This document shows, piece by piece, positions 20,644-28,912 of a stretch of DNA of 35,631 nucleotides. Numbering within the stretch: position 1 is the stretch's first letter; each line of letters begins with the position of its first letter. The stretch spans positions 1 through 35,631 of the forward strand of contig NZ_JYKA01000028.1 in the NCBI RefSeq assembly GCF_001676875.1, in the 5' to 3' direction. The DNA is from Chromobacterium subtsugae (lineage in GTDB: Bacteria > Pseudomonadota > Gammaproteobacteria > Burkholderiales > Chromobacteriaceae). The notes under the pieces were generated by a model. It made no database searches and was not told the origin of the DNA. It saw only the letters and a program-made list of their open reading frames with translations. Position numbers and translations under genes: made by a program.

Positions 20644-21510
20644 ATGGCACGTTGGACTATGCAGGACGCCCTGATCGGCACCGTCGATCTGGGCAGCGTC
20701 GACCCGGTCGGCCCGGGGCCGGAAATGCTGGTCGGCCCGAACGCCGGCAAAATGGGCCGCTACAACCTGCCGTCGCAGTTCGTGGACGGCACCCATTCGG
20801 TGCTGGGCGGCGGCTTCTTCGCGTTCGCCCAGGTTGCACCGATCGCGGCCCAGGCCGTGCAATCCATCACCGTGGCGGCCGGGGTAGCAACCCTGACCAC
20901 GACTGCTCCGCATGGCCTGGCCGTCGGCGCGGCGATCTCCATCGCTGGCGCTCAGCCGGCAGGCTACAACGGCCAGTTCATCGTCGCGTCGGTGCCGTCT
21001 ACCACCACGCTGACTTTCAACGTCGGCCTGGTGATCGACACCAACAGCCAGCAGCCGATTGCCAACCCGAACACGCCGACCGGCAACGCAACTGTCGTCG
21101 GCTCGTACACGGCCGGCATCGGCGCGGGCCAGGTGGTTCAGTTCACCCACACGCTGGATGGCAACGGCAATCTGATCCTGCAGGCTCAGCCGTGGGCGGG
21201 GGTGAAAAACTCCGGCCTGTCTCTGGGCGCAGCGATCAGCAACCCGCCCGCCGGTCAGTGGGCGTGGTTCCAGGTAGGTGGCGCCATGATCGTCTACACC
21301 TCGGGCGCGCCTGCGGTTGGCGGCCAGGCGTATTTCGGCGCGGCTGGCAGCGTGCAGCCGGGCGCGTCTGCCTCGCTGCAGATGCAGGGCGTGCAGTACG
21401 CGTCGGCGGCCGGCGCCACCATCGGCAGCGGCAACGGCCAGATCGTGCTGCCGGCAAACCAGGCGGTGCTGTGGGGCACCTTCCCGCTGGCGCAGGGAGC
21501 CATCACCTGA
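20644..21510 (+). CDS. probable head decoration or minor structural protein
   Basis: The 288-residue protein follows the capsid gene by 13 bases. It is rich in beta-forming Gly/Ala/Thr/Val. Residues about 74-130 (SITVAAGVATLTTTAPHGLA, YNGQFIVASVPSTTTLTFNV) form a small beta domain motif found in several phage virion proteins. No enzyme motif is present. Decoration or vertex protein is the best guess from position; it is followed by a terminator. Confidence 0.6.
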   Translation: MARWTMQDALIGTVDLGSVDPVGPGPEMLVGPNAGKMGRYNLPSQFVDGTHSVLGGGFFAFAQVAPIAAQAVQSITVAAGVATLTTTAPHGLAVGAAISIAGAQPAGYNGQFIVASVPSTTTLTFNVGLVIDTNSQQPIANPNTPTGNATVVGSYTAGIGAGQVVQFTHTLDGNGNLILQAQPWAGVKNSGLSLGAAISNPPAGQWAWFQVGGAMIVYTSGAPAVGGQAYFGAAGSVQPGASASLQMQGVQYASAAGATIGSGNGQIVLPANQAVLWGTFPLAQGAIT

Positions 21511-21519
21511 TCGCCAAAC

Positions 21520-21550
21520 AGGGCGGCTTCGGCCGCCCTTCTCTTTTCTT
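21520..21550 (+). terminator. intrinsic terminator with UUCG loop
   Basis: AGGGCGGC and GCCGCCCT pair around TTCG and are followed by TCTCTTTTCTT. It lies 9 bases after the decoration gene stop. Confidence 0.75.
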
Positions 21551-21559
21551 GGAGCAGCC

Positions 21560-21799
21560 ATGAACATCACCACCGAAGAAATCCGCCTGATCGCGCTGGC
21601 CTTCGCCGCTACCAACCGCCACCCCGATCCGCACGCCCACGCTGACGAAGTTGTGGCCGCGTTCAATGAACTGGTGTCCCACATCCCCGGCGGATTCAGC
21701 CAAGCGCCGGCGGCGCCGGCATCGCTGTATGCCGCGCCCCAGCAGGAACACGCCGAGCCCGCCGCCCAGCAGCCCTACATCCCCACTTTGAACAACTGA
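21560..21799 (+). CDS. small hypothetical virion-region protein
   Basis: ATG follows GGAG with six bases between. The 79-residue product has a helical start (MNITTEEIRLIALAFAATNR), then HADEVVAAFNELVSHIPGG, and an Ala/Pro/Gln-rich end. No family is recognised. It lies directly after a terminator, so it may be read by read-through or its own promoter. Confidence 0.6.
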   Translation: MNITTEEIRLIALAFAATNRHPDPHAHADEVVAAFNELVSHIPGGFSQAPAAPASLYAAPQQEHAEPAAQQPYIPTLNN

Positions 21800-21834
21800 C
21801 CGTCAGCCCGGCATAACCCACAAAGGACTACCCC

Positions 21835-22503
21835 ATGAACGACGCATTCGCCCCGGAAAAATACAGTTTTTCCCCGGGCCAAACCATCGCGCAGGTATCC
21901 CATGGCAACGATACCGGCCTATACGTCGAATTCCACACCGAGGCCGTCCATCAGCCGTTCGAGAGCCAGCAAGAAGGGCGGCCGATTTTCAGCGAAATCC
22001 CTTTCATCACGATCCTGTTCCCCGGCGACAAGACCAAGAAGGTGGTCCGCCCCGTCAAGCTGCAGGACGATGAAGCCGGTCCTTCTGACCTGCGCCGCTT
22101 CCCGAACCAATGGGCCGCCTTCAAACAGGAGATGACGCAGCACGGCGACGGTATTCCGCTGGAGCAGTGGCCGCAGATCAGTAAGGTGGAGGTGGCCGAG
22201 CTGAAGGCGCTGAACATCCACACCGTCGACCAGTTGGCGGCACTCGCGGACGGCAATTTGTCCTGGCTCGGTGGCCGGCAACTGCGCGACCGCGCCCGGA
22301 CTTGGCTGGAAGCCGCCGCCGGCAATGCGCCGATGGCGCGCATGCAGTCCGAGCTGGAGGCCCGCGACAACACCATCACCCGGATGGAACAGTCCATGGC
22401 TGCCATGCAGGCTCAGATAGAAGACCTGCAGAATAAGCTGCAAGAGCCGCGCACCGCCGCCGAAGCTGCTGAAAGCACCTCTCGCAGGAGCCGCAACGCA
22501 TGA
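21835..22503 (+). CDS. hypothetical phage protein with C-terminal coiled coil
   Basis: The 222-residue protein has a beta-rich first half with IPFITILFPGDKTKKVVRPV, a helical hairpin-type segment KVEVAELKALNIHTVDQLAA ending in LRDRARTWLEAA, and a coiled coil at about 170-208 (ELEARDNTITRMEQSMAAMQ). Related proteins occur between capsid and head-tail adaptor genes of podoviruses, with no settled function. It overlaps the next gene as ATGA. Confidence 0.7.
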   Translation: MNDAFAPEKYSFSPGQTIAQVSHGNDTGLYVEFHTEAVHQPFESQQEGRPIFSEIPFITILFPGDKTKKVVRPVKLQDDEAGPSDLRRFPNQWAAFKQEMTQHGDGIPLEQWPQISKVEVAELKALNIHTVDQLAALADGNLSWLGGRQLRDRARTWLEAAAGNAPMARMQSELEARDNTITRMEQSMAAMQAQIEDLQNKLQEPRTAAEAAESTSRRSRNA

Positions 22504-23258
22504 GCGCGCTAACTCCCGCCGGGCACAAATCCCTGTTGCAGCTGATACAGGATGCGTGTGCCGAAATCGGCATTATCCAGCCTCCCCAGGTGATCGGGTC
22601 CATCGACCCCACCGTCAAGCAGCTTTTGGCGCTGGCGAACCGCGAAGGGCAGGAAATGCATGCCATCGGGACCAGCATTGACGGGTGGCAGATGCTCCGG
22701 CGGGAGTTCGTGTGGCAGGTGGTAGGCGGTCAGGACACCTACGCGTTGCCGGCGGACGCTGACATGCTCATCCCCGGCACGGCATGGGACCGCAGCATGC
22801 GCTGGCAGCTGCTGGGCCCGGCAACGCCGCAGGAATGGCAGGTGCTGAAGTCCGCAGTGGTGCCACTGGGGCCGCGCCGGCGCTGGCGTGTCCTAGCCGG
22901 CCAGTTTGTGCTGTTCCCGGTCCCCAGCCCCACCGACAACAACACGCTGGTCTACGAGTACTACAGCAACTGCTGGTGCCAGTCCGCCAACAATGTGCCG
23001 CAACCGCAGTTCGCCGCGGACACGGACACCTACCTGCTAGACGACAACGTGATGGTGTTGGGCATCATCTGGCGCTACCGCCGGAAAAAGGGGCTGGAGT
23101 TCAGCATCGAATACGAGGACTGGAAGCGCGCGCGCGATCGGGCAATCGCCTCCCAGGCCGGCATGCGCGATCTGTCATTGACCAGCGGTTCAGGCCTGAA
23201 CCCCTTCATCTCCACAGCAAACATCCCCGATACCGGGTATGGAAACATAGGCTCCTGA
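22500..23258 (+). CDS. head-tail adaptor protein (P22 gp4-like position)
   Basis: The 252-residue protein begins with a helical part (LLQLIQDACAEIGII, VKQLLALANREGQEM), then GWQMLRREFVWQVVGGQDTY ALPAD and a beta core ending in a tyrosine/tryptophan-rich segment. This pattern is shared by podoviral adaptor or tail-tube proteins that join the portal to the tail. It overlaps the previous gene as ATGA and is 4 bases from the next. The name rests on pattern and position. Confidence 0.7.
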   Translation: MSALTPAGHKSLLQLIQDACAEIGIIQPPQVIGSIDPTVKQLLALANREGQEMHAIGTSIDGWQMLRREFVWQVVGGQDTYALPADADMLIPGTAWDRSMRWQLLGPATPQEWQVLKSAVVPLGPRRRWRVLAGQFVLFPVPSPTDNNTLVYEYYSNCWCQSANNVPQPQFAADTDTYLLDDNVMVLGIIWRYRRKKGLEFSIEYEDWKRARDRAIASQAGMRDLSLTSGSGLNPFISTANIPDTGYGNIGS

Positions 23259-23262
23259 CCTC

Positions 23263-24795
23263 ATGGCATCGTTTTCGCCCACCACCAGCGGCGTCAGCGT
23301 GCCGGCGCCGGTAGGCGGCTGGAACGCGCGGGACGCCATTGCCAACATGCCGGCCAACATGGCCTGCATCCTGATCAACATGTTCCCCACTCCATCGGAT
23401 GTGGAAATCAGGCCTGGATTCCAGAACTGGGCCACCGGGCTGCCGGGCCAGGTTGACAGCGTGTTCGCCTACAATGGGCCGGCCGCACGATTGTTTGCCG
23501 CGTCCAGCGCTGGCATCTACGACGTGACGAACTCCGGCGCCGTCGGCGCGCCCGCGGTGGCCGGCCAGTCATCCGACCGGTATGTCACCGCCCACATGAC
23601 GACACCAGGCGGGACGTTCCTTTATGCAGTGAATGGGCTGGACTACCCCCAGTTGTACAACGGCAGCAGTTGGCAGCAGGTGACGGCCACCAGCTCGCCC
23701 ATCAGCATTACCGGCATCCCGCTGAACCAGATTTCATTCGTACATACGGCAAAATCCCGGATCTGGTTCGTGATTGGCGGCACGCAGGCGGCCTATTTGC
23801 CCGTGCAGTCGCTGGGCGGCGCGGCACAGATTTTCGACGTCGGCCCAGTGTTCCGAAACGGCGGCAAGCTGGTGGCGGTTGGAAGCTGGAGCGTCACGGG
23901 CGGTTTCGGCGCCCAGGATCTGACGGTTTTCGTCTCCAACACCGGAGAGGTGGCGATCTACCAGGGCACCGACCCATCGCAGCTCACCACATGGTCGCTG
24001 GTCGGGGTCTGGCAGTTCGGCTCGCCGATGGGCAACCGCTGCCTGACGCGGTTCGGCGATGACCTGCTCTACCTGAGCAAGGACGGGCTGCAGAGCATGA
24101 ACCAGGGCCGGTTCTTCGCCGACGTGAGCGACAACAAGTCCGCGCTGACCGACAACATCCAGTGGGCAATCAGCAACGCCACCAGCAGTTACCCGAACAA
24201 CTACGGGTGGCAGGCCATCGCCTACCCTACCGCCAACGCCCTTATCGTCAACGTGCCCGTCAGCCAGGGTCAGCAGCAACAGTATGTGCAGAACACCGTC
24301 ACCGGCGCGTGGTGCCAGTTCCAGGGATGGAACGCGAATGCGTTCGAGGTGTTTCACGACCAGCTGTACTTCGGTGGCGCCGGCATCGTTGCCCAGGCCT
24401 GGAAAGGATGGAGCGACAACGGCGCAGCGATCCAGGCAGAGGCGCTGCCGGCGTTCAGCAACTTCGGACAGCCGGCCACGCTGAAGAACTGGACATCCGC
24501 CAAACCCATTTTTTCGTCGTCTGGCCAGCCGTCCTTCCTGATGATGCTGAACATCGACTACGACACCACGCCGCCAATCGGCATGATGTCCACGGCACCG
24601 ATCACCATGGCCATGTGGGGATCGGCGATATGGGGAACGTCGACCTGGCCGTATGGGCAGACCATCATCAATAACTGGCAGTCGGTAACGGGTATGGGCT
24701 ACACCGCGGCGCTGCACCTGAAAATCACCACGAATGGCGCCAACGTGAAGTGGATGGCCACAGATTTTGCATTCGAGATCGGGAGCGTGATGTGA
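23263..24795 (+). CDS. DNA-stabilisation/tail hub protein (P22 gp10-like)
   Basis: The 510-residue protein has repeated short beta blades (VFAYNGPAARLFAASSAGIYDV, then RLFGDDLLYLSKDGLQSMNQ-like and AFEVFHDQLYFGG), as expected of a propeller-type tail hub. The N-terminus PVGGWNARDAIANMPANMA is typical of podoviral packaged-DNA stabilisation proteins, which close the portal channel below the adaptor. Its place after the adaptor gene agrees. The last codons overlap the next gene as GTGATGTGA. Confidence 0.7.
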   Translation: MASFSPTTSGVSVPAPVGGWNARDAIANMPANMACILINMFPTPSDVEIRPGFQNWATGLPGQVDSVFAYNGPAARLFAASSAGIYDVTNSGAVGAPAVAGQSSDRYVTAHMTTPGGTFLYAVNGLDYPQLYNGSSWQQVTATSSPISITGIPLNQISFVHTAKSRIWFVIGGTQAAYLPVQSLGGAAQIFDVGPVFRNGGKLVAVGSWSVTGGFGAQDLTVFVSNTGEVAIYQGTDPSQLTTWSLVGVWQFGSPMGNRCLTRFGDDLLYLSKDGLQSMNQGRFFADVSDNKSALTDNIQWAISNATSSYPNNYGWQAIAYPTANALIVNVPVSQGQQQQYVQNTVTGAWCQFQGWNANAFEVFHDQLYFGGAGIVAQAWKGWSDNGAAIQAEALPAFSNFGQPATLKNWTSAKPIFSSSGQPSFLMMLNIDYDTTPPIGMMSTAPITMAMWGSAIWGTSTWPYGQTIINNWQSVTGMGYTAALHLKITTNGANVKWMATDFAFEIGSVM

Positions 24796-25196
24796 AGCGG
24801 ATCATTTTCGATGAGCCCGAACGCGTCGGGCGCTGGGTCTGCGAGGCGGCCGGCGGCCGGTGGGTGGAGGGGAATCCGGCCATCGGCATGGAGGTCGACG
24901 GCCAGCTGGTGGTGGGCGTCATGTACGACAGTTGGACGGGCAGTTCCATCGCCATCCATAGCCGGTGCGACGACCCGCGCGCGCTGAATCGTGAGTTCTA
25001 CCGGCACATTTTCGGCTACCCCTTCAACCAACTCGGCGTGCGTCGGCTGACCGGCCTGGTGGGTGCCAGCAACATGCGGGCGCGTCGGCTGGATGAACGG
25101 CTCGGCTTCCGGCAAGAGGCCACGCTGGCCGACTATTTCCCCGATGGCGACGCCATCGTCTACATCATGCGGCGCGAGGACTGCCGTTTCCTCTGA
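24792..25196 (+). CDS. GNAT-type acetyltransferase in the virion module
   Basis: GTG at 24792 overlaps the previous TGA and has GGGAG about seven bases upstream; the protein is 134 residues. The C-terminal half shows the GNAT acetyl-CoA region: RRLTGLVGASNMRARRLDER followed by LGFRQEAT, the common end of the acetyltransferase fold. It lies between tail genes, so it is probably made late and may modify a virion or host protein. The substrate cannot be told from the sequence. Acetyltransferase-like genes in this position are known from other podoviruses. Confidence 0.8.
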   Translation: MKRIIFDEPERVGRWVCEAAGGRWVEGNPAIGMEVDGQLVVGVMYDSWTGSSIAIHSRCDDPRALNREFYRHIFGYPFNQLGVRRLTGLVGASNMRARRLDERLGFRQEATLADYFPDGDAIVYIMRREDCRFL

Positions 25197-25204
25197 GGTT
25201 TCCC

Positions 25205-26494
25205 ATGCGATACGACCACTTCACCATGCTGCCGGAGCGTGCGTTCCGGCCGGCAGGCTTCGGCACGTCCAAGCTCGCCACCCTGGAGGGTGGCGGCAAA
25301 GGTGGCTCAGCGCCGGCCGCGCCTGATCCTACGGCGACCGCGGCCGCCCAGACTACCAGCAACCAACAGACGGCCGCCTACAATGCGGCGCTGAACCGCA
25401 CCAACACCTATACCCCGCTCGGAAACAGCACCTGGACCCAGAACGGCACCGACCCCACCACGGGCGCGCCGATCTGGTCCCAATCCATCAACCTGAGCCC
25501 TGGCCAGCAGCATCTGTACGACTCGAACATGCAGGGTTCGCAGATGATGCAGAACACCTCCAACCAGCTGTTGGGGAATGTGGGCAGTCAGCTTTCTAGC
25601 CCGGTGTCTACGAATGGCATGCCTGCCGTGCAGTCCAGCGTCAGCACCAGCGGCATGCCTGGCTACGCTGGGCCGGTGAACGGCGGCGATCTGACCGGCC
25701 TGGCCCAGAACGCGACGAATGCGTCCTACAACAGCCAGATGTCGCTGCTGCAGCCGCAGATGGACCAGGCCAACAAGTCGCTGGCTGCCCAGCTGGCAAA
25801 CCAGGGCATCACGCCCGGTAGCGAGGCCTACAACAACGCGATGGACAACCAGGCGCGCCAGCAGGGATTCACGCAGTCACAGGCCGCCAACAACGCCACC
25901 CTGCAGGGCATGCAGTACCAGAACCAGCTGTTCAACCAAGGGCTGCAAAACGCCAACCTGCAGAACACGGCGCAGGCCGGCCTGTTCGGGATCGGCATGC
26001 AGAACGCCCAGCTGAACAACAGCGCCAACCAGCAGATGCTGCAGAACCAGTTGACGATGCGCAACCAGCCTCTGAACGAGTTGAACGCGCTGCGCACCGG
26101 TTCGCAGGTGCAGATGCCGAACTTCAGCGGCGCACCTGGCGTCAGCATGAACCCCACCAACACCATGGCGGCGACTCAGATGGCCTATCAAGGCCAGCTG
26201 AACGCCTACAACGCCCAGGCAGGCCAGTCGGCAGGGATGATGAATGGGCTGTTCAGCCTAGGCGGTATGCTGGGATCGGCCTATATGTTGTCCGATCGGC
26301 GGCTGAAAAAGGCCGTGCAACGCATCGGTACTGGCGTGCGCGGCTTGGCGCTGTACGCATTCCGCTACCTCTGGCAGTCCGACCGCGCACCGCGCACCGT
26401 CGGCTATATGGCGCAGGACGTCCGCCGCGTCGCCCCTGGTGCAGTATTTGATGCGGGCGGTGGCAACCTGGCGGTGAACATGGGGGCGATATGA
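25205..26494 (+). CDS. virion protein with C-terminal S74 self-cleaving chaperone domain
   Basis: The 429-residue protein is Gln/Asn-rich and helical in its middle (about 180-300, with many NQ pairs), suiting an internal or tail-associated protein. The C-terminal 67 residues match the intramolecular chaperone (peptidase S74) domain: SDRRLKKAV with S363 and K368, then LYAFRY and VGYMAQDV. Serine followed five residues later by lysine is the catalytic pair of endosialidase chaperones, which cleave just before the serine. The domain is normally at the end of tail spikes or fibres, and the real spike here lacks it. Confidence 0.75.
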   Translation: MRYDHFTMLPERAFRPAGFGTSKLATLEGGGKGGSAPAAPDPTATAAAQTTSNQQTAAYNAALNRTNTYTPLGNSTWTQNGTDPTTGAPIWSQSINLSPGQQHLYDSNMQGSQMMQNTSNQLLGNVGSQLSSPVSTNGMPAVQSSVSTSGMPGYAGPVNGGDLTGLAQNATNASYNSQMSLLQPQMDQANKSLAAQLANQGITPGSEAYNNAMDNQARQQGFTQSQAANNATLQGMQYQNQLFNQGLQNANLQNTAQAGLFGIGMQNAQLNNSANQQMLQNQLTMRNQPLNELNALRTGSQVQMPNFSGAPGVSMNPTNTMAATQMAYQGQLNAYNAQAGQSAGMMNGLFSLGGMLGSAYMLSDRRLKKAVQRIGTGVRGLALYAFRYLWQSDRAPRTVGYMAQDVRRVAPGAVFDAGGGNLAVNMGAI

Positions 26495-27180
26495 GCGTAT
26501 TAGGATTCGTCGGCAAAGAATTGGAGATGCCCTGGTCGGAGACTAAGTGGTGGGGCAACGTGCTGACCGGGAAAATCCCCTTCAACGACATCTACAAAAC
26601 CCACAACGCCATGCACGCCAACTCCACGCTGGAGCTGGGGAACGGCTGGACGCAAAACCACCCAGATGCCACCGCGGCCGCCGTCATCGGCTCTATCTTC
26701 GGCGGCGGCGCGCTGATGGGGGCCGGCGGTGCTGGCGGCGCGGGTGCTGGGGCCGGCGCTGCCGAGATGGGCGCAGGAGCCGAGGCCGGAGCCGGAGGGT
26801 ACGGGCTGACGGCCGCAGGGTCTGGCGGTGGGCTTGGTGGACTTGCCAGCATGGGCGCTGACTCTGGCGCGGCCGCTGGAGGATCGACGTTCGCGGACTA
26901 CGGCGTCAGCACTGCCGGGCTGGGCGGTGACGCCATGCAGTTCGGCGGCCCATACCAAGCGGCTGCCGGCAGTTCTGGCGGCTCTGGGCTTTTCGGCATG
27001 TTCAACAACCTGAGCCCACAGCAAAAAGCGCAGATGATCCAGCAGGGATTCGGGAGCATGGGGAAGATGGCTGGTGGCCAGCGGCAAAACCAGCAGCAGC
27101 TGCCACCGGTAGATACCTCGATGCCGTACTCCACCATGACCCCTGCGCCTCAACAATCATGGAGCTGGAACTATGGCTGA
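26491..27180 (+). CDS. Gly/Ala-rich structural or ejection protein
   Basis: The 229-residue protein begins with MSVLGFVGKELEMPWSETKW, then a glycine-zipper-like hydrophobic segment at about 64-115 (AAVIGSIFGGGALMGAGGAG). Such segments can insert in membranes. The end is Gln/Pro-rich. It overlaps both neighbours (ATGA at the start, 8 bases at the end). Together with the two next proteins it probably belongs to the set ejected with DNA. No family is named. Confidence 0.6.
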   Translation: MSVLGFVGKELEMPWSETKWWGNVLTGKIPFNDIYKTHNAMHANSTLELGNGWTQNHPDATAAAVIGSIFGGGALMGAGGAGGAGAGAGAAEMGAGAEAGAGGYGLTAAGSGGGLGGLASMGADSGAAAGGSTFADYGVSTAGLGGDAMQFGGPYQAAAGSSGGSGLFGMFNNLSPQQKAQMIQQGFGSMGKMAGGQRQNQQQLPPVDTSMPYSTMTPAPQQSWSWNYG

Positions 27181-28912
27181 CAACATGATGAACGGCATGA
27201 ACTTGCTGTACCCCAACCTGGCGCAAACCCAACAGCAGATCGAGCTGGAACGCCAGGTGGGCATGCAGGCCATGAACCAGGGTATGCAACCGCAGCCGCT
27301 CCAATCGGTGGGGGGCGTGGCGATTCGACAGTCCCCACTGGAGGGGCTCGCGCGCATGCTGCAAACCTGGACCGGCGCGGCCATGGCCAAAAATGCCATG
27401 TCGCAGCAGAGCGAGCTGAACCAGCAGTATGCCCAATACCTGCGCGGCCAATTCGGCGCCGACGGCGCTGGCGCGCAACCGGCGACCCAGCAACAGAGCG
27501 ACCCGGGTCTATCCGATGCTGGCAACGGCAGCAATCCCGCATATGCCGCCGCGCTGCAGGCTCTGGCCGAGCGTGGCGCAACGGCTGGGCCAACCAGGCA
27601 GGCGACGGCACTCGCTCAGGCTCTGCAACAGTCCAGCAGCGGCGGCGGAGATGGTGGCGGCGCTGGGCAGACTCCGGCCCCTCCTCCGGCTACACCGCCC
27701 TCTGCCGGCGGCGCATCCATGACCCTGCCGGGCATGACGCCGCAGCAGGCTATGGCGATGTACTTGATGAACCCAGACAAATACACCGAGGCGATGCTGT
27801 CGCAGTACAAGGCGCCGGACGTCGTCACCAAGTTGCGCGCCGCCGGCATAGACCCGTCGTCGCAGCTGGGGCGCCAGGTGCTTCAGGACAGCATCGCCAA
27901 GGACAACTACATCGCACCTGTCCCCGTGCGCCCAGGCGGTGGCCTGGTCGACCCGCGCACCGGACACATCACCACGATGCCAGCTGCTGCACCTGAGGGG
28001 TTCCAGAGCGTGCAAACCGCGGATGGCTCATGGGCTATGGTGCCAGTACAGGGCGGCACTGCTGCCGTGCAGTCGTCCGCACAGGCCAAAGCGGCCGGCG
28101 CGGCTGCCGTCAAACCGATGACGGCATACGACGCCGATGGAAACCCGGTTTTCACCAGCGAGCTGCAGGCGTCAGGTGGCGCGCCGGCGGGCGGTGGCGG
28201 ACGGTTCGCCGGATACCAGGCTCCGGGACAAGCGGCTGGCGGCAACCTTCGGCCGGCACCAATCGCAGGCACCAACGACAGCCGCGTCACCATCGCCCAG
28301 GCCAACGCCAAACGCTACAACGACCTGACGACGGCAGCGACGGATAGCCCTACGCGCGTCAACGTGCTGGACAACATCATCCAGCTGTCGCAGAACGGCG
28401 TGAACACCGGGCCGGGCTCGGCCTGGCAGAACAAAATTCTGGGGTACGCCGCCAATTCTCCGGTGCTGGGATCGCTGGTGGCCGGCAAGAAGGACAGCGT
28501 GACGCAATTCCAGGAAATGCAGAAATTCCTGGCCCAGAATGGGCTGCGGCAATGGCAGGCGTCCGGTGGCACGGGCACCGACAGCCAGCTCAACGCCGCA
28601 ATGCACGCGAACCCGAACGATGAGCATTTCCCGCAGGCGCTGCAGGCGCTGGCGACCTGGAACAAGGCCGGCGAAATGGCCTTGCAAGCGAAGGCAGCCG
28701 CCGCCAGCCAGTACATGGCGCAGCATGGGAATGACGCCACGCAGTACAACCAGTTCGACAACATGTGGCGTCAGAACTTCGACCCGCGCATCGCCCAGAT
28801 GCAGCTGATGAACCCGCAGGATCTGCAGCAGTTCGTCGGCAAGCTGCAGCCCGCGGACAAGGCCCAACTGCTGCGGAAATACCAATTCGTCAAACAGCAA
28901 GGATGGATGTGA
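27173..28912 (+). CDS. probable internal/ejection protein
   Basis: The 579-residue protein is Gln/Ala-rich, with a Met/Gln-rich N-terminus (MADNMMNGMNLLYPNLAQTQ), Pro/Gly-rich spacers near 160-185 and a folded-looking C-terminal third (about 390-579, ARVNVLDNIIQLSQNGVNTG-like and FDPRIAQMQLMNPQDLQQFV). It overlaps the previous gene and its stop shares a base with the next start. Size, composition and place before the transglycosylase-bearing protein fit podoviral ejection proteins. No enzyme motif is seen. Confidence 0.6.
   Translation: MADNMMNGMNLLYPNLAQTQQQIELERQVGMQAMNQGMQPQPLQSVGGVAIRQSPLEGLARMLQTWTGAAMAKNAMSQQSELNQQYAQYLRGQFGADGAGAQPATQQQSDPGLSDAGNGSNPAYAAALQALAERGATAGPTRQATALAQALQQSSSGGGDGGGAGQTPAPPPATPPSAGGASMTLPGMTPQQAMAMYLMNPDKYTEAMLSQYKAPDVVTKLRAAGIDPSSQLGRQVLQDSIAKDNYIAPVPVRPGGGLVDPRTGHITTMPAAAPEGFQSVQTADGSWAMVPVQGGTAAVQSSAQAKAAGAAAVKPMTAYDADGNPVFTSELQASGGAPAGGGGRFAGYQAPGQAAGGNLRPAPIAGTNDSRVTIAQANAKRYNDLTTAATDSPTRVNVLDNIIQLSQNGVNTGPGSAWQNKILGYAANSPVLGSLVAGKKDSVTQFQEMQKFLAQNGLRQWQASGGTGTDSQLNAAMHANPNDEHFPQALQALATWNKAGEMALQAKAAAASQYMAQHGNDATQYNQFDNMWRQNFDPRIAQMQLMNPQDLQQFVGKLQPADKAQLLRKYQFVKQQGWM

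Noticed and set aside
19377-20750. 457-residue minus-strand frame across scaffold, capsid and decoration genes
   Set aside because: It crosses three supported genes on the other strand and has shadow-type composition.
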